Positions 48,503 to 57,897 of a stretch of 64,000 nucleotides of DNA are shown piece after piece; within the stretch, counting starts at the first letter, position 1; each line of letters begins with the position of its first letter. The DNA lies in assembly GCF_001598495.1 (NCBI RefSeq), contig NZ_BCZB01000010.1, forward strand, positions 35,709 to 99,708, written 5' to 3'. The stretch is from Neokomagataea thailandica NBRC 106555. GTDB taxonomy: Bacteria; Pseudomonadota; Alphaproteobacteria; Acetobacterales; Acetobacteraceae. The position numbers and the translations under genes were made by a program. The notes beneath the pieces are model-generated. The model made no database searches. It had not been told where the DNA came from and worked only from the letters and a program-made list of their open reading frames with translations.

Positions 48503-49402
48503 CTACCCTGCCGCTAGTGACGGCCGGGATGCGAAATAACGTTCAATCGCCACCTTCATGGCCGAAGCCACTTGCGCCCGGTGGCTCTGCTGGCGCAAAG
48601 CGGCTTCATCCATACGATTAGACATAAAACCCATCTCTACCAAAACCGATGGAATATCAGCCGCCTTCAACACAACAAATGCCGCATGACGTGACGGATG
48701 CGCCAATAACCCAATACGATTTTGAAAAGATTCAACCACACTTGCCGCCATATGCGCCGATCCGCGCCGCGTCTCTTCCGAGACTAAACTGGATAAAATT
48801 TGTTGGATTTCCGGCGAAACACCATGAAACGCCGGCCCTGCAAAACGGTCAGCACTGTTCTCTTTACGCGCCAAAGCCTCCGTCTGCGCATCAGACGCCC
48901 CCCCCGAAAGTGTATAGACTGACGCCCCTCGTACCTCTGGGTCATGCAAGGCATCCGCATGCATAGACACAAACAAAGACGCCTGATGCTTCTGAGCCAG
49001 TTCAACCCGACCATCCAACGGTATAAAACGATCATCCGCACGCGTCATAACCACACGGTAGCGCCCCGTTGCTACCAAAGAATCATGCAGCGTTTTTGCA
49101 GCAGCCTCTGAGATATGCTTCTCATACGTTCCTGAAACGCCAATAGCTCCCGGGTCTTTCCCTCCATGCCCCGGATCCAACATAATCAACGGCGGCGGCG
49201 GCTGTATCCCACGCTTGACGTATGGTGCCGCCAATGCTTTCGGCGCAACATGATGCCCATGATGTAAAGAATGTGCCGACACGCTACCAGCGCACCCCAC
49301 ACTCAAGAGACCGCCCACCACAATACGGCGCGATACAGGCGGTACAGATTGCACATCAGGCGTGGCAATCAATGCACTTGATGATTTGCGTATCAGCGTC
49401 AT
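48503..49402 (-). CDS. N-acetylmuramoyl-L-alanine amidase with twin-arginine signal
   Basis: A 299-residue Amidase_3 zinc hydrolase (AmiA/B/C type) that cuts the peptide from muramic acid during cell separation. Twin-arginine signal: SRRIVVGGLLSVGCAGSVSAHS, in which SRR is followed by a hydrophobic stretch and SVSA (residues about 24-45). Catalytic domain: IMLDPGHGGKDPGAIG (Zn His), SEAAAKT with the Glu position, VSMHADALHDPEVRGASVYTLS (Zn His) and VLVEMGFMSNRMDE (catalytic Glu). ATG 49402 has an AGGTGGG site; a longer frame starts at 49432. Export would use TatBC from this window. Confidence 0.92.
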   Translation of the reverse strand: MTLIRKSSSALIATPDVQSVPPVSRRIVVGGLLSVGCAGSVSAHSLHHGHHVAPKALAAPYVKRGIQPPPPLIMLDPGHGGKDPGAIGVSGTYEKHISEAAAKTLHDSLVATGRYRVVMTRADDRFIPLDGRVELAQKHQASLFVSMHADALHDPEVRGASVYTLSGGASDAQTEALARKENSADRFAGPAFHGVSPEIQQILSSLVSEETRRGSAHMAASVVESFQNRIGLLAHPSRHAAFVVLKAADIPSVLVEMGFMSNRMDEAALRQQSHRAQVASAMKVAIERYFASRPSLAAG

Positions 49403-49956
49403 TACCCACCTGCACCATTCTATAACGGCCAATTACATCTGTCAGGCATTACAGCCACAAACCATGTCGGCATCATGGCAAACACCGAATAGAAACAACA
49501 GTTTCAACTGAGACTTGCCAGAGTTCAATCTTTCAGCCACACTTGCACACGGATAAGTTGTCTCTTGGCTTGAGCGGCGGTGACCCGATAATCCTCCCGC
49601 CCCCTGTTCAATACAACAATCCATGGGCCAAAAAGCCACGTCGTTTGATAGGCTGCCACCCAATATGATGGCATCCTGTCCTGATTTGGCCATTTTGGTC
49701 AGGCAACTCCACCGATATGAGATGCGTAATCTCTTGTGGAGCATTTTGAGAGTGGCCCCTGTTTTAACAGGGCCAGATAATATTTTTAGGGGTCGAATGT
49801 CTCAGGACATGATCACAACCTGCAACCCTGCTGCACCGGAATCAACCCGGTCAAGCTTTCGGTTGTCCAGTGTGTTGCGCCCCCGTCACCCCGCACAATC
49901 TGGCGCGCAGACCAGCCTCACTGAGCAGGCGGCCGCGCCATGGAGTTCAGCTTTCC
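49403..49956. other. Intergenic region, probable long rne leader
   Basis: About 550 bases between divergent amiC-type and rne genes, with no convincing gene. TGGCCC-CTGTT (49753-49763) pairs with AACAGGGCCA (49766-49775) with one bulged C, followed by TATTTTTA, a terminator-like element. CATGGA/TCCATG (49939-49959) encloses the rne ribosome-binding site. RNase E genes often have long self-regulating leaders, which fits the spacing. Confidence 0.5.
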
Positions 49957-52767
49957 ATGAACAAGCGCATGTTGATCGACACCACACACGCGGAAGAAAC
50001 GCGTGTCGTGGTCATGAATGGTGATCGCGTTGAAGACTATGATGTAGAAACATCATCACGCAAACTACTTAAGGGTAACATCTACCTCGCTAAGGTCATT
50101 CGGGTTGAACCGAGCCTGCAAGCCGCTTTCGTCGATTACGGCGGAAACCGTCACGGCTTCTTGGCATTCAGCGAAATTCATCCTGATTATTTCCAGATTC
50201 CTATCGCAGACCGCGAAAAACTTCTGAGCCTGCAAGAGGAAGATGCTGCTGAAATACAGGACAGCCCTGAGCCTGAACCACAACATAACGAAGACGACGA
50301 CAACGCCGATCGCCGCCTTCCAGAAATTGTTGGCGGTGAGCACGATACCGGCGAAGAAAACGCCGCATCACGCCGCACGGCACGCTTCTTACGCAACTAC
50401 AAAATTCAAGAAGTCATCCGCCGCCGTCAGGTACTTCTGGTTCAAGTCGTTAAGGAAGAACGCGGCAATAAGGGCGCGGCTCTGACTACATACGTCTCTT
50501 TGGCGGGCCGTTACTGCGTCCTGATGCCCAACGCCCTGCGCGGCGGTGGCGTCTCCCGCAAAATCACCTCCGAGTCCGATCGTCGCCGTCTGCGTGACAT
50601 CATCGCAGAGCTCGAACTCCCCCGCGCAATGGCCATGATTGTCCGCACAGCGGGAGCCGGTCGCCCCGGCCCAGAAATCACGCGCGACTGCGAATATCTG
50701 CTCCAATTATGGGACGATATCCGCTCACACGCCCTCTCTTCCGTCGCGCCGACCCTCATCTATGAGGAAGCGAACCTGATCAAACGCGCCATCCGTGATC
50801 TCTTCTCGAAAGAGATTGATGACGTCATGGTCGATGGTGAGCAGGCATGGAAAAGCGCACGCGAATTTATGCGCCTGCTCATGCCGCATAACGCCAACAA
50901 GGTGAAGCTCTGGCAAAACCGTGGCCAAAGCCTCTTCGCACATTACAATGTCGAAGGGCATCTGGATGCCATGTTCTCCCCGACAGCGCGCCTGCGTTCC
51001 GGTGGGTATCTGGTCATTAACCAGACCGAAGCCCTCGTCTCGATTGACGTGAACTCCGGTAAGTCCACCTCTCAGCGCAACATTGAGGAAACCGCATTGC
51101 GGACTAACCTCGAAGCCGCTGAAGAAGTAGGACGCCAATTACGCCTCCGTGACCTCGCGGGCCTGATCGTGATCGATTTTATCGACATGGAAAGCCGCCG
51201 TCACAATGCACAGGTTGAGAAGCGCCTCAAGGAAGCCCTGCGCTCAGACCGTGCACGCATCCAAGTCGGGCATATTTCACATTTCGGCTTGCTCGAAATG
51301 TCTCGTCAACGTCTGCGCCCTTCCATTGCAGAAGCCGTTCTGTCCCCCTGTCCACATTGCCAAGGCACTGGCTTTGTCCGTGGCACAGACAGCGCCGCTC
51401 TACACATTCTGCGTGCTATTGATGAAGAAGGGGCACGTCAGCGCGCTTCAGAGATTGCTGCCTATGTTCGCTCGAACATTGCGCTGTACATTCTGAACAA
51501 CAAACGCGCATGGCTTACGGATATCGAAACACGCCACCGCATGCGCGTGGTCTTCGAAGCCGATGACAACTTGGTTGCATCCGATATTCGTATCGAGCGG
51601 ATTGCTCCGCAGACACCTGCTCCAGCACAGCACCAAGCACCACGTCACGTCAAAACCGTTGACATTATTGAGGATGCAGCCCCCACGCACCGGCAACAGC
51701 CAGAGCATGAATCCGCTGTAGCTCCCCTGCCTATCGAGCGCCCTGCACCGGAAGCTCAACAGGAAAACACGTCCTATAACGCGGATTACAACGCCTCATT
51801 CCAAGGCGATGAGCACGATAACGGTAACGACCAAGGCCGTAAGCGCCGCCGTCGTCGCCGCAATCGTAACCGCCGTGACTACGAACAAGGTGAGCAAAAC
51901 GACTTCAATTCCCGTGAGCACAACTCACATGATGCGCAGTCCAATGAACAGCCGCGCGCTGCTGAACCAGCACGTACTGCACCAACCGCAGAGCAAGCTG
52001 ATCCAGAAACTGGGTTAATTCCCGGCCGCCGTCGTACACGTTTCAAGCGCCTGCAAAAGGATAATGAAACCACGCCAGCAGAGGCACCCAAACCACAGCG
52101 TTTCGAGCAAGAAAAACCTAAAGCACCTAACCGCTCTTACGCAGGCCCTACCCCTGCAAATCCGTTCGGCGGCAGCTTTGATATTTTCGATGTCATCGAA
52201 CAAGCTGAAATGTCTCAGTCCTCACGTCCGGCACCGGTACGCACCAGCAAGCCGATTGCTATTCATGAGCGTCCGGTTGAACGCCCCGTAGCACAGGCGA
52301 TTGAGCCTGAATACGCGGCCCAACCTCATGACCGTGAGCAGCCCGAACAGCACAGTGCTCCTGCTGCGGATGAATACACCGCGCCAAAGCGCGGTCGTGG
52401 CCGTCGCCGCAGAACACACACGGAAGAGGTAAGCGCCTCACCTGTTGCTCTTGAAAACACAGCACCCGCCAGTGTTTCGCAAGACGCTGCATCGACTGCA
52501 GAGGCTGACGCCAAACCACGTCGTACGGTGCGCCGCCGCAAACCAGCACCACAAGACGCAGTAGCCGATGTACCGAGTATAGACACATCAGCAGCATCTG
52601 ATGACAGTGCCTCTAGCGCCCCGGCCAAACCGCGCCGTACGCGTGGCCGCAAAACGGACGCAGACGTAGTCACCGCTCCGACCACAGAAGAAGCTCCGGC
52701 ACTACAGCCTATCAACATTGATGACGTTGCCGTTAAGAAACCACGTGCAGGCTGGTGGAAGCGCTAA
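49957..52767 (+). CDS. rne: Ribonuclease E/G
   Basis: A 936-residue endoribonuclease that starts mRNA decay and trims rRNA and tRNA. The MNKRMLIDTTHAEETRVVV start leads to an S1 domain (about 37-210) with a long acidic insert (EDDDNADRR). A DNase-I-like catalytic core follows: VSIDVNSGKST and LIVIDFIDMES carry the two metal-binding Asp residues. The zinc link is CPHCQGTG. From about residue 555 the tail is disordered, with a basic RKRRRRRRNRNRR patch (RNA binding) and Pro/Ala/Glu-rich stretches that typically hold degradosome partners. ATG 49957 has a GGAG 11 bases upstream; it ends in the alphaproteobacterial WWKR-type tail (GWWKR). Confidence 0.95.
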   Translation: MNKRMLIDTTHAEETRVVVMNGDRVEDYDVETSSRKLLKGNIYLAKVIRVEPSLQAAFVDYGGNRHGFLAFSEIHPDYFQIPIADREKLLSLQEEDAAEIQDSPEPEPQHNEDDDNADRRLPEIVGGEHDTGEENAASRRTARFLRNYKIQEVIRRRQVLLVQVVKEERGNKGAALTTYVSLAGRYCVLMPNALRGGGVSRKITSESDRRRLRDIIAELELPRAMAMIVRTAGAGRPGPEITRDCEYLLQLWDDIRSHALSSVAPTLIYEEANLIKRAIRDLFSKEIDDVMVDGEQAWKSAREFMRLLMPHNANKVKLWQNRGQSLFAHYNVEGHLDAMFSPTARLRSGGYLVINQTEALVSIDVNSGKSTSQRNIEETALRTNLEAAEEVGRQLRLRDLAGLIVIDFIDMESRRHNAQVEKRLKEALRSDRARIQVGHISHFGLLEMSRQRLRPSIAEAVLSPCPHCQGTGFVRGTDSAALHILRAIDEEGARQRASEIAAYVRSNIALYILNNKRAWLTDIETRHRMRVVFEADDNLVASDIRIERIAPQTPAPAQHQAPRHVKTVDIIEDAAPTHRQQPEHESAVAPLPIERPAPEAQQENTSYNADYNASFQGDEHDNGNDQGRKRRRRRRNRNRRDYEQGEQNDFNSREHNSHDAQSNEQPRAAEPARTAPTAEQADPETGLIPGRRRTRFKRLQKDNETTPAEAPKPQRFEQEKPKAPNRSYAGPTPANPFGGSFDIFDVIEQAEMSQSSRPAPVRTSKPIAIHERPVERPVAQAIEPEYAAQPHDREQPEQHSAPAADEYTAPKRGRGRRRRTHTEEVSASPVALENTAPASVSQDAASTAEADAKPRRTVRRRKPAPQDAVADVPSIDTSAASDDSASSAPAKPRRTRGRKTDADVVTAPTTEEAPALQPINIDDVAVKKPRAGWWKR

Positions 52768-52796
52768 AGCGCTCCACCTCCCTTGTCGTGAACATA

Positions 52797-52833
52797 CAAA
52801 AAAAAGCCGCCCTATATTGGGCGGCTTTTTTTA
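52797..52833. terminator. Bidirectional terminator between rne and the small lipoprotein gene
   Basis: GCCGCCC (52806-52812) pairs with GGGCGGC (52819-52825), flanked by an A-run (52797-52805) and a T-run (52826-52832), so it works on both strands. Confidence 0.95.
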
Positions 52834-52854
52834 GTGACCATCACAAGCAAGACT

Positions 52855-53205
52855 TTAACGGCAAACACTTCTCTGCCCATCTGCCGCAATGAACGTCCCT
52901 GTCAAAGCGTCAAAACACGCATTACGCGGGCAAGATGAAGACGCCATCTTCGGCTGAGGGTACACCACAGCTCCTGCTTGGTTCGCTTCCCGCAAAGCCG
53001 TACCGCAAAGAGGCGTATCAACAGCAGCAGACGGATCATTCTGTACCGTATTTCCTGCTGCTAAAGGCTCTGCACCTGGCACCAACCCTGGCGCAAAATC
53101 TTGGGGAGGTATCTTTGGTTGAACAGGGGCCGATGCTGGCGGCTGATCCGCACACGCTGCCAGAAGCGGCAAAAGCGCAAAACCCATTAAGACACTACGC
53201 ATCAT
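52855..53205 (-). CDS. Small putative lipoprotein, function unknown
   Basis: A 116-residue protein with a signal peptide and lipobox LLAAC before Ala (Cys about 18). The mature part is Pro/Ala-rich, with four further cysteines (in TPLCGTA, SSCPRNACFD and SVCR) that could form two disulfides. It ends with FIAADGQRSVCR. I do not recognise a family with certainty. A GGAG lies close to two adjacent ATGs (53205 and 53202). It shares a bidirectional terminator with rne and starts 36 bases after the xseA stop, so it may be cotranscribed with xseA. Confidence 0.65.
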   Translation of the reverse strand: MMRSVLMGFALLPLLAACADQPPASAPVQPKIPPQDFAPGLVPGAEPLAAGNTVQNDPSAAVDTPLCGTALREANQAGAVVYPQPKMASSSCPRNACFDALTGTFIAADGQRSVCR

Positions 53206-53241
53206 TTCTCCGCTTCCTCAAACATACGCCATCCTTGACGC

Positions 53242-54813
53242 TTACAGTTCCAATTCCGTTTGCTGCCCCGCATCCGGGCGTAGAACATCCAACTTAGCCC
53301 CACGCTCCCCATCTGCAAAAGACAAAACCACCCGTCCATGCGCTGGCTGAGCGTCCGCACTCGTCACAGGACGACCACGCGTATCCTGCACCAAAACATA
53401 ACCACGCCTCAAAACAGCATGGGGAGACACCGCCTCCAGATGCCGCCCCACACCATCCAAACGCGTACGCTGTAAGCGCAAAGGGCCAGCCATCAGTTCA
53501 GGCGTTAAACGTAATCGCTCAAGCTTCAGTTTCCTACCTTGCTCAGCCTTTCCCCATGCGCCTTCAGCCGCTTGCCATGTCGAGGCTAAACGTGCTGTCG
53601 CCCGTTCAATCAACCATTGAGGTGCCGTTAACTGCCGCTGCGGAGCATTCAAAGCACCACGCGCCCGTTGCACAAACGCTGGCAGAGCAAGATCTAACCT
53701 CTGCCCACGCTCTTCAAAGCGCTGCCGAGCGGCTACGACCAAGCCCGGAAGATCTGGCAAACGCGCGACCACCTGATCATTTCGGGCACGCATTTTCTGC
53801 ACGAAGGCTGGAAGTGCTAAATCCAACCTCTGCCCCCGGTCATCCAAACGCATCCGCGCCGTATCCATAAGGCTCGGCAAATCCGGCAAGCGCGCGGCCA
53901 CCTGCTCGCTCCGGGCACGCGCAGTCTGAACAATACGACTTAATGCCCCCGCCAAACGCGCATTACGATGCGCCAAATCCGCCACCAAATCAGAGCGAGG
54001 CGGCACAGCCATTTCTGCCGCAGCCGTTGGTGTCGGCGCGCGCTGATCCGAAACAAGGTCAATCAACGTCGTATCCGTCTCATGCCCGACGGCAGAGATC
54101 ACAGGGATCGGACACGCTGCTACGGCCCGAAGCACCCGCTCATCATTGAACGCCATCAAATCTTCAAGAGAACCACCACCACGGGCAACAATCAGCACAT
54201 CAGGCCGACGCGCGCGCTGGCCCATCCCCTCAATAGCGGCCGCAATCTGTGCAGCCGCCCCTTCGCCTTGCACGGCAACAGGCCAGAGCAAAAGGTCACG
54301 CGGGAAACGCCGCGCAATCGTTGTATGAATATCGTGCAGCACCGCACCAGAACGGGACGTCACCACCCCGACAAGTTGCGGAAGGAAAGGAATCGGCTTC
54401 TTACGCTCTGGCGCGAAAAGACCTTCCTCCAATAATTGCCGCCGCAAACGCTCAATTTTTGCAAGAAGAGCACCCTCACCGGCGAACTCCATACGGTCAA
54501 TCACCAGTTGGTAGCTGGAACGCTCACCATAGGAGGACACACGCCCCGTCGCGATGACTTCATTGCCATTTTCCGGCACCATCCCAAGACGAGACACGCT
54601 ACCGCGCCAAATAACACCCGAAATCTTCCCTCCATCATCCTTGAGGGATAGATACACGTGGCCGGAAGGATACCGCTTGAGCTCGGTCACTTCCCCGCGC
54701 ACACGCACACGCGCAAAACCTGTTTCCAAAGTGCGTTTAATGGCACCAGAAATCTCAGAAACGCTAAATTGGGGCACATTTCCCCGTGCCGGGGCGCTCT
54801 CACTCTCCATCAT
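53242..54813 (-). CDS. xseA: Exodeoxyribonuclease VII large subunit, with internal tandem duplication
   Basis: A 523-residue nuclease subunit that degrades single-stranded DNA with XseB. N-terminal OB-fold (FARVRVRGEVTELKRYPSGHVYLSLKD in parts, 33-60), then the catalytic region VGVVTSRSGAVLHDI, DVLIVARGGGSLEDLMAFNDE and VGHETDTTLIDLVSDQRAPTPTAAAE. The following coiled-coil arm contains a 43-residue unit in two copies (residues 300-342 and 343-385), each with a VARLPDLP-type and a GQRLDLALPAFVQ stretch. Active-site residues are intact. The longer arm may alter XseB loading. Confidence 0.94.
   Translation of the reverse strand: MMESESAPARGNVPQFSVSEISGAIKRTLETGFARVRVRGEVTELKRYPSGHVYLSLKDDGGKISGVIWRGSVSRLGMVPENGNEVIATGRVSSYGERSSYQLVIDRMEFAGEGALLAKIERLRRQLLEEGLFAPERKKPIPFLPQLVGVVTSRSGAVLHDIHTTIARRFPRDLLLWPVAVQGEGAAAQIAAAIEGMGQRARRPDVLIVARGGGSLEDLMAFNDERVLRAVAACPIPVISAVGHETDTTLIDLVSDQRAPTPTAAAEMAVPPRSDLVADLAHRNARLAGALSRIVQTARARSEQVAARLPDLPSLMDTARMRLDDRGQRLDLALPAFVQKMRARNDQVVARLPDLPGLVVAARQRFEERGQRLDLALPAFVQRARGALNAPQRQLTAPQWLIERATARLASTWQAAEGAWGKAEQGRKLKLERLRLTPELMAGPLRLQRTRLDGVGRHLEAVSPHAVLRRGYVLVQDTRGRPVTSADAQPAHGRVVLSFADGERGAKLDVLRPDAGQQTELEL
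53659..53916 (-). repeat. Tandem 129-bp duplication inside xseA
   Basis: Two adjacent 129-base units encode residues 300-342 and 343-385 of XseA. Identical blocks include RLPDLP and GQRLDLALPAFVQ; other positions have diverged (SLMDTARMRLDD against GLVVAARQRFEE), so the duplication is not recent. Confidence 0.8.
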
Positions 54814-54906
54814 TGCGCCAGTCTATGCTACGGACGCGAAAAGACGAAGCCCCATTACGGTAGCCCCCCATGATAGGGCCACCCGCAGAGAAAAGGATAA
54901 AGTGAC

Positions 54907-56136
54907 ATGCGCGTTTTGCTGGTCGGCTCCGGAGGGCGCGAACACGCTCTAGCAACTTGCTTGGCACGTTCCCCACACCTCACCACGCTATACGCTGCAC
55001 CGGGCAACCCCGGCATGGCCGCACATGCGACCCTTGTGCCGATCAAGGCAGATGACGTATCGGCACTTGTGGCTTTTGCGAAGGCTGAGAAAATTGACCT
55101 CGTCGTGCCCGGCCCAGAAGCCCCACTTGTTGTTGGTCTGGCCGATGCCTGCGTTGCTGCGGGTATTCCCTGTGCTGGCCCCTCCCAAGCTGCCGCGCAG
55201 CTTGAGGGCAGCAAAGCCTTCACCAAAGACGTGGCCGATGCCGCCGGTATCCCAACCGCCGCATGGGAACGCTTTGAAGATGAGGCCGCCGCCCTCGCTT
55301 ACGTCCAGCGCAAGGGTGCCCCAATCGTTGTGAAGGCGGACGGCCTTGCGGCTGGCAAGGGCGTCGTCGTAGCGCAGAGCGTGAACGAAGCCGAAGACGC
55401 GATCAAAAAGCTCGGCATGCCATTGGTGATTGAAGATTGCCTTATTGGTCGGGAAGTCTCCCTCTTTGCATTTTGCTCGGATGACAAAGCCGTATTAATC
55501 GGCGCAGCGCGGGACCATAAGCGCCTCGGCGATGGTGACACCGGCCCCAACACAGGCGGCATGGGCGCGATTGCGCCACCACCAGCCTTTGACCGCGCAG
55601 CACAAGAACACGCACTCGACCTCACCGTGCGCCCCATGCTGCGTGAAATGAACCGACGCGGCACACCCTTCCGTGGCATCATCTTCGCAGGCTTGATGCT
55701 GACCGAAACCGGCCCATCCCTCATCGAATACAACGTCCGTTTTGGTGACCCAGAAGCTCAAGCACTGCTTATCCGCTTAGAATCAGACCTACTTCCAGTT
55801 CTGGCGGCACTGGCAGAGGGTAAACTGGACAATGCCGAGGCCCGCTTTACCGATGAAGCCTCAATCTCGCTCGTCCTCGCCGCTAATGGCTACCCAGATG
55901 CCCCGAAAAAGGGCGGCGCCATTCGTGGGATTGAAGCCGCTGAGAGCGTTGAAGGCGTGTCCGTCTTCCATGCTGGCACAGCGTTGAGCGATGGTATTCT
56001 GGTCGCCAATGGTGGCCGCGTTCTCACCATCAGCGCCCGTGCAGCAACGGCAGAAGAAGCCCGTAAGCGCGCTTATGAAGCCGCTGATAAAATTGAGTGG
56101 GCGGATAAGATTTTCCGCACGGATATTGGTTTGTAA
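54907..56136 (+). CDS. purD: Phosphoribosylamine--glycine ligase
   Basis: A 409-residue ATP-grasp ligase, second step of purine synthesis. Seen: MRVLLVGSGGREHALA at the N-terminus (with the G-x-G-G-R-E-H signature), VVPGPEAPLVVGLAD, the ATP-grasp GAPIVVKADGLAAGKGVVVA, RDHKRLGDGDTGPNTGGMGA and the metal-binding EYNVRFGDPEAQ. The start is preceded by AAAGGATAAAGTGAC. It converges with the binding-protein gene; two hairpins lie between them. Confidence 0.97.
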   Translation: MRVLLVGSGGREHALATCLARSPHLTTLYAAPGNPGMAAHATLVPIKADDVSALVAFAKAEKIDLVVPGPEAPLVVGLADACVAAGIPCAGPSQAAAQLEGSKAFTKDVADAAGIPTAAWERFEDEAAALAYVQRKGAPIVVKADGLAAGKGVVVAQSVNEAEDAIKKLGMPLVIEDCLIGREVSLFAFCSDDKAVLIGAARDHKRLGDGDTGPNTGGMGAIAPPPAFDRAAQEHALDLTVRPMLREMNRRGTPFRGIIFAGLMLTETGPSLIEYNVRFGDPEAQALLIRLESDLLPVLAALAEGKLDNAEARFTDEASISLVLAANGYPDAPKKGGAIRGIEAAESVEGVSVFHAGTALSDGILVANGGRVLTISARAATAEEARKRAYEAADKIEWADKIFRTDIGL

Positions 56137-56150
56137 TGATTATGTTCTCG

Positions 56151-56225
56151 AGCCCTCAGAATATACTGAGGGCTTAGGGTTCTTCAGCGTTCATTGCTTT
56201 TCTTCTTTTTCTTCAGAAAAAGAAG
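56151..56225. terminator. Two hairpins between purD and the binding-protein gene
   Basis: AGCCCTCAG (56151-56159) pairs with CTGAGGGCT (56166-56174), probably ending purD though the T-run is weak. CTTCTTTTTC (56202-56211) is perfectly complementary to GAAAAAGAAG (56216-56225) around TTCA and lies 16 bases beyond the minus-strand gene's stop. Confidence 0.65.
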
Positions 56226-56240
56226 AACACCCCCACGGCA

Positions 56241-57896
56241 TCACTGCACCCACACATGCGAAAACACCATGTGATCCAGCCACGTTGAGGTATAATTCCC
56301 CAAACGACGGGATACAAAATCCACCGTTTTCATCTGGATCATTGGTGCACCCGGCATTTTCGCCATGATGTCCCGGCCCGCTTCTTCCCAAAGCGGGTTG
56401 GCCTTCGCAACATCCACCTGCTCCCGCGCTTGATCCATCAAGCTTTGAATATGCTGGTCACAAAAACCCGTAAAATTCGGAGAGACGGACGCATTCGGGT
56501 GGTAATTATCGCAGCCGAACAGATCATCTAAAAACGTCGAAGGCGATGGATAATCTGCGAACCAATAGGACAGCGCAATCTGCACATGGTTCGCCGTATT
56601 CTGCTCATAACTATCGGCCAAACCTGCCGTAATGGGGCGCAACTGCGCATTTAGACCAATCTGAGACAAAGCATTCCGCAGATACGTCCCCATGCCCAAC
56701 TCAACCGTACGGTTCGGCACAATCAGCGTCACAGACGTCCCATCCGCTCCAGCCTCATGCACCAAGCGCCGTGCCTCGGCCACGTCTTGCGGGCAGGTCA
56801 TACCCAAATCTGCCCCCGGAATCCCATGCGGCACCATTTGGCATAAGGGCTCAGAAATCGCACTCCCCCCGAATAAGATAGTCATGGCGTGGCGGTTTAC
56901 CCCAAGGCTCACGGCACGGCGTACACGCTCATCTGTAAAAGGCACTTCATGGTTATTCATCGCCAGATAATACAGCCCTAAAAGCGGCTCTATATGCACC
57001 TGGCCCGTATATTTCGCACCAATTTCCCCTAAACGATCAGCAGGCTTTGCATCCAGCATCCAGTCATACTGCCCCTGCTCCACCGCGGTAACCTGCGCCT
57101 CATCCGACAAACCAAAGTCATATTGAATACGATCCACAAAACCATCGGTTTGCGCTTGCGGGTTCCATACATGGAAGAACGAGTTGCGCTCCAGCACCAT
57201 GCCATGCTCTGGGTCATAATGCGTAAGGCGATACGGCCCTGTACCGGGCGCTGTCTGCATACCTAGGTCATGCAATGGCGTCGTACGCGGGATAATCGCG
57301 GCATGAGGAAAAGCGAGTTTATAGGTAAATTCACCATCAGGGTGGATAAGGTGAAAAGTTATCACCCGTGTTTTCGGGTCACCGCTAACACCGGGCAGAA
57401 GGCAGTGTTCCGGTACCTTCAAACACTCAGCCGCCCCCTCGATATTTCCATAAAACGAGGCCGCCGTCGGGCTCCCCACTTGAAAAATACGCCGATACGA
57501 CGCGACAACATCTTCAACCTCTACGGGCGAACCATCCGAAAATTTCAGCCCTTCCCGCAGCGTCAAACGCCATGTAAGCCCATCTGCACTAATCTGCGGC
57601 ATCTCCTCCGCCAAATCTGGCACGACCTCCAAACCGGCTTTTCCCGGTGCCTGCCGATACACAAGAAGCGGGTCATACATCACGACGAAGACCTGCATAT
57701 ACTGCGTGCCGTAATTGATTTGCGGATCTAAGGTACCGCCCGGACCGTCCGCCGTGAGGCGTAAAGTTCCGCCTCTATGGGGGCTGCCTAATGTTTGACC
57801 GTTCCAATCCAGCGGCAAGTGGTCTTGCGCCATAACCGGCACAGCACCACACAACACCGCCATGACAGCCAGACAGGCTAACCCCCAGCGCCGCAT
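56241..57896 (-). CDS. ABC-transporter peptide/solute-binding protein
   Basis: A 551-residue family 5 extracellular solute-binding protein (OppA/DppA fold), which delivers peptides or similar ligands to an ABC importer. Signal peptide residues 1-23 (ending PVMA). Seen: the SBP_bac_5 patterns GGTLRLTADGPGGTLDP, AEEMPQISADGLTWRLTLREGLKFSDGSPV and GTGPYRLTHY. No permease or ATPase genes are in the window, so it is an orphan here. The ATG follows the upstream gene's stop by one base; cotranscription with polA and the SCO-like gene is likely. Confidence 0.87.
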   Translation of the reverse strand: MRRWGLACLAVMAVLCGAVPVMAQDHLPLDWNGQTLGSPHRGGTLRLTADGPGGTLDPQINYGTQYMQVFVVMYDPLLVYRQAPGKAGLEVVPDLAEEMPQISADGLTWRLTLREGLKFSDGSPVEVEDVVASYRRIFQVGSPTAASFYGNIEGAAECLKVPEHCLLPGVSGDPKTRVITFHLIHPDGEFTYKLAFPHAAIIPRTTPLHDLGMQTAPGTGPYRLTHYDPEHGMVLERNSFFHVWNPQAQTDGFVDRIQYDFGLSDEAQVTAVEQGQYDWMLDAKPADRLGEIGAKYTGQVHIEPLLGLYYLAMNNHEVPFTDERVRRAVSLGVNRHAMTILFGGSAISEPLCQMVPHGIPGADLGMTCPQDVAEARRLVHEAGADGTSVTLIVPNRTVELGMGTYLRNALSQIGLNAQLRPITAGLADSYEQNTANHVQIALSYWFADYPSPSTFLDDLFGCDNYHPNASVSPNFTGFCDQHIQSLMDQAREQVDVAKANPLWEEAGRDIMAKMPGAPMIQMKTVDFVSRRLGNYTSTWLDHMVFSHVWVQ

Positions 57897-57897
57897 G

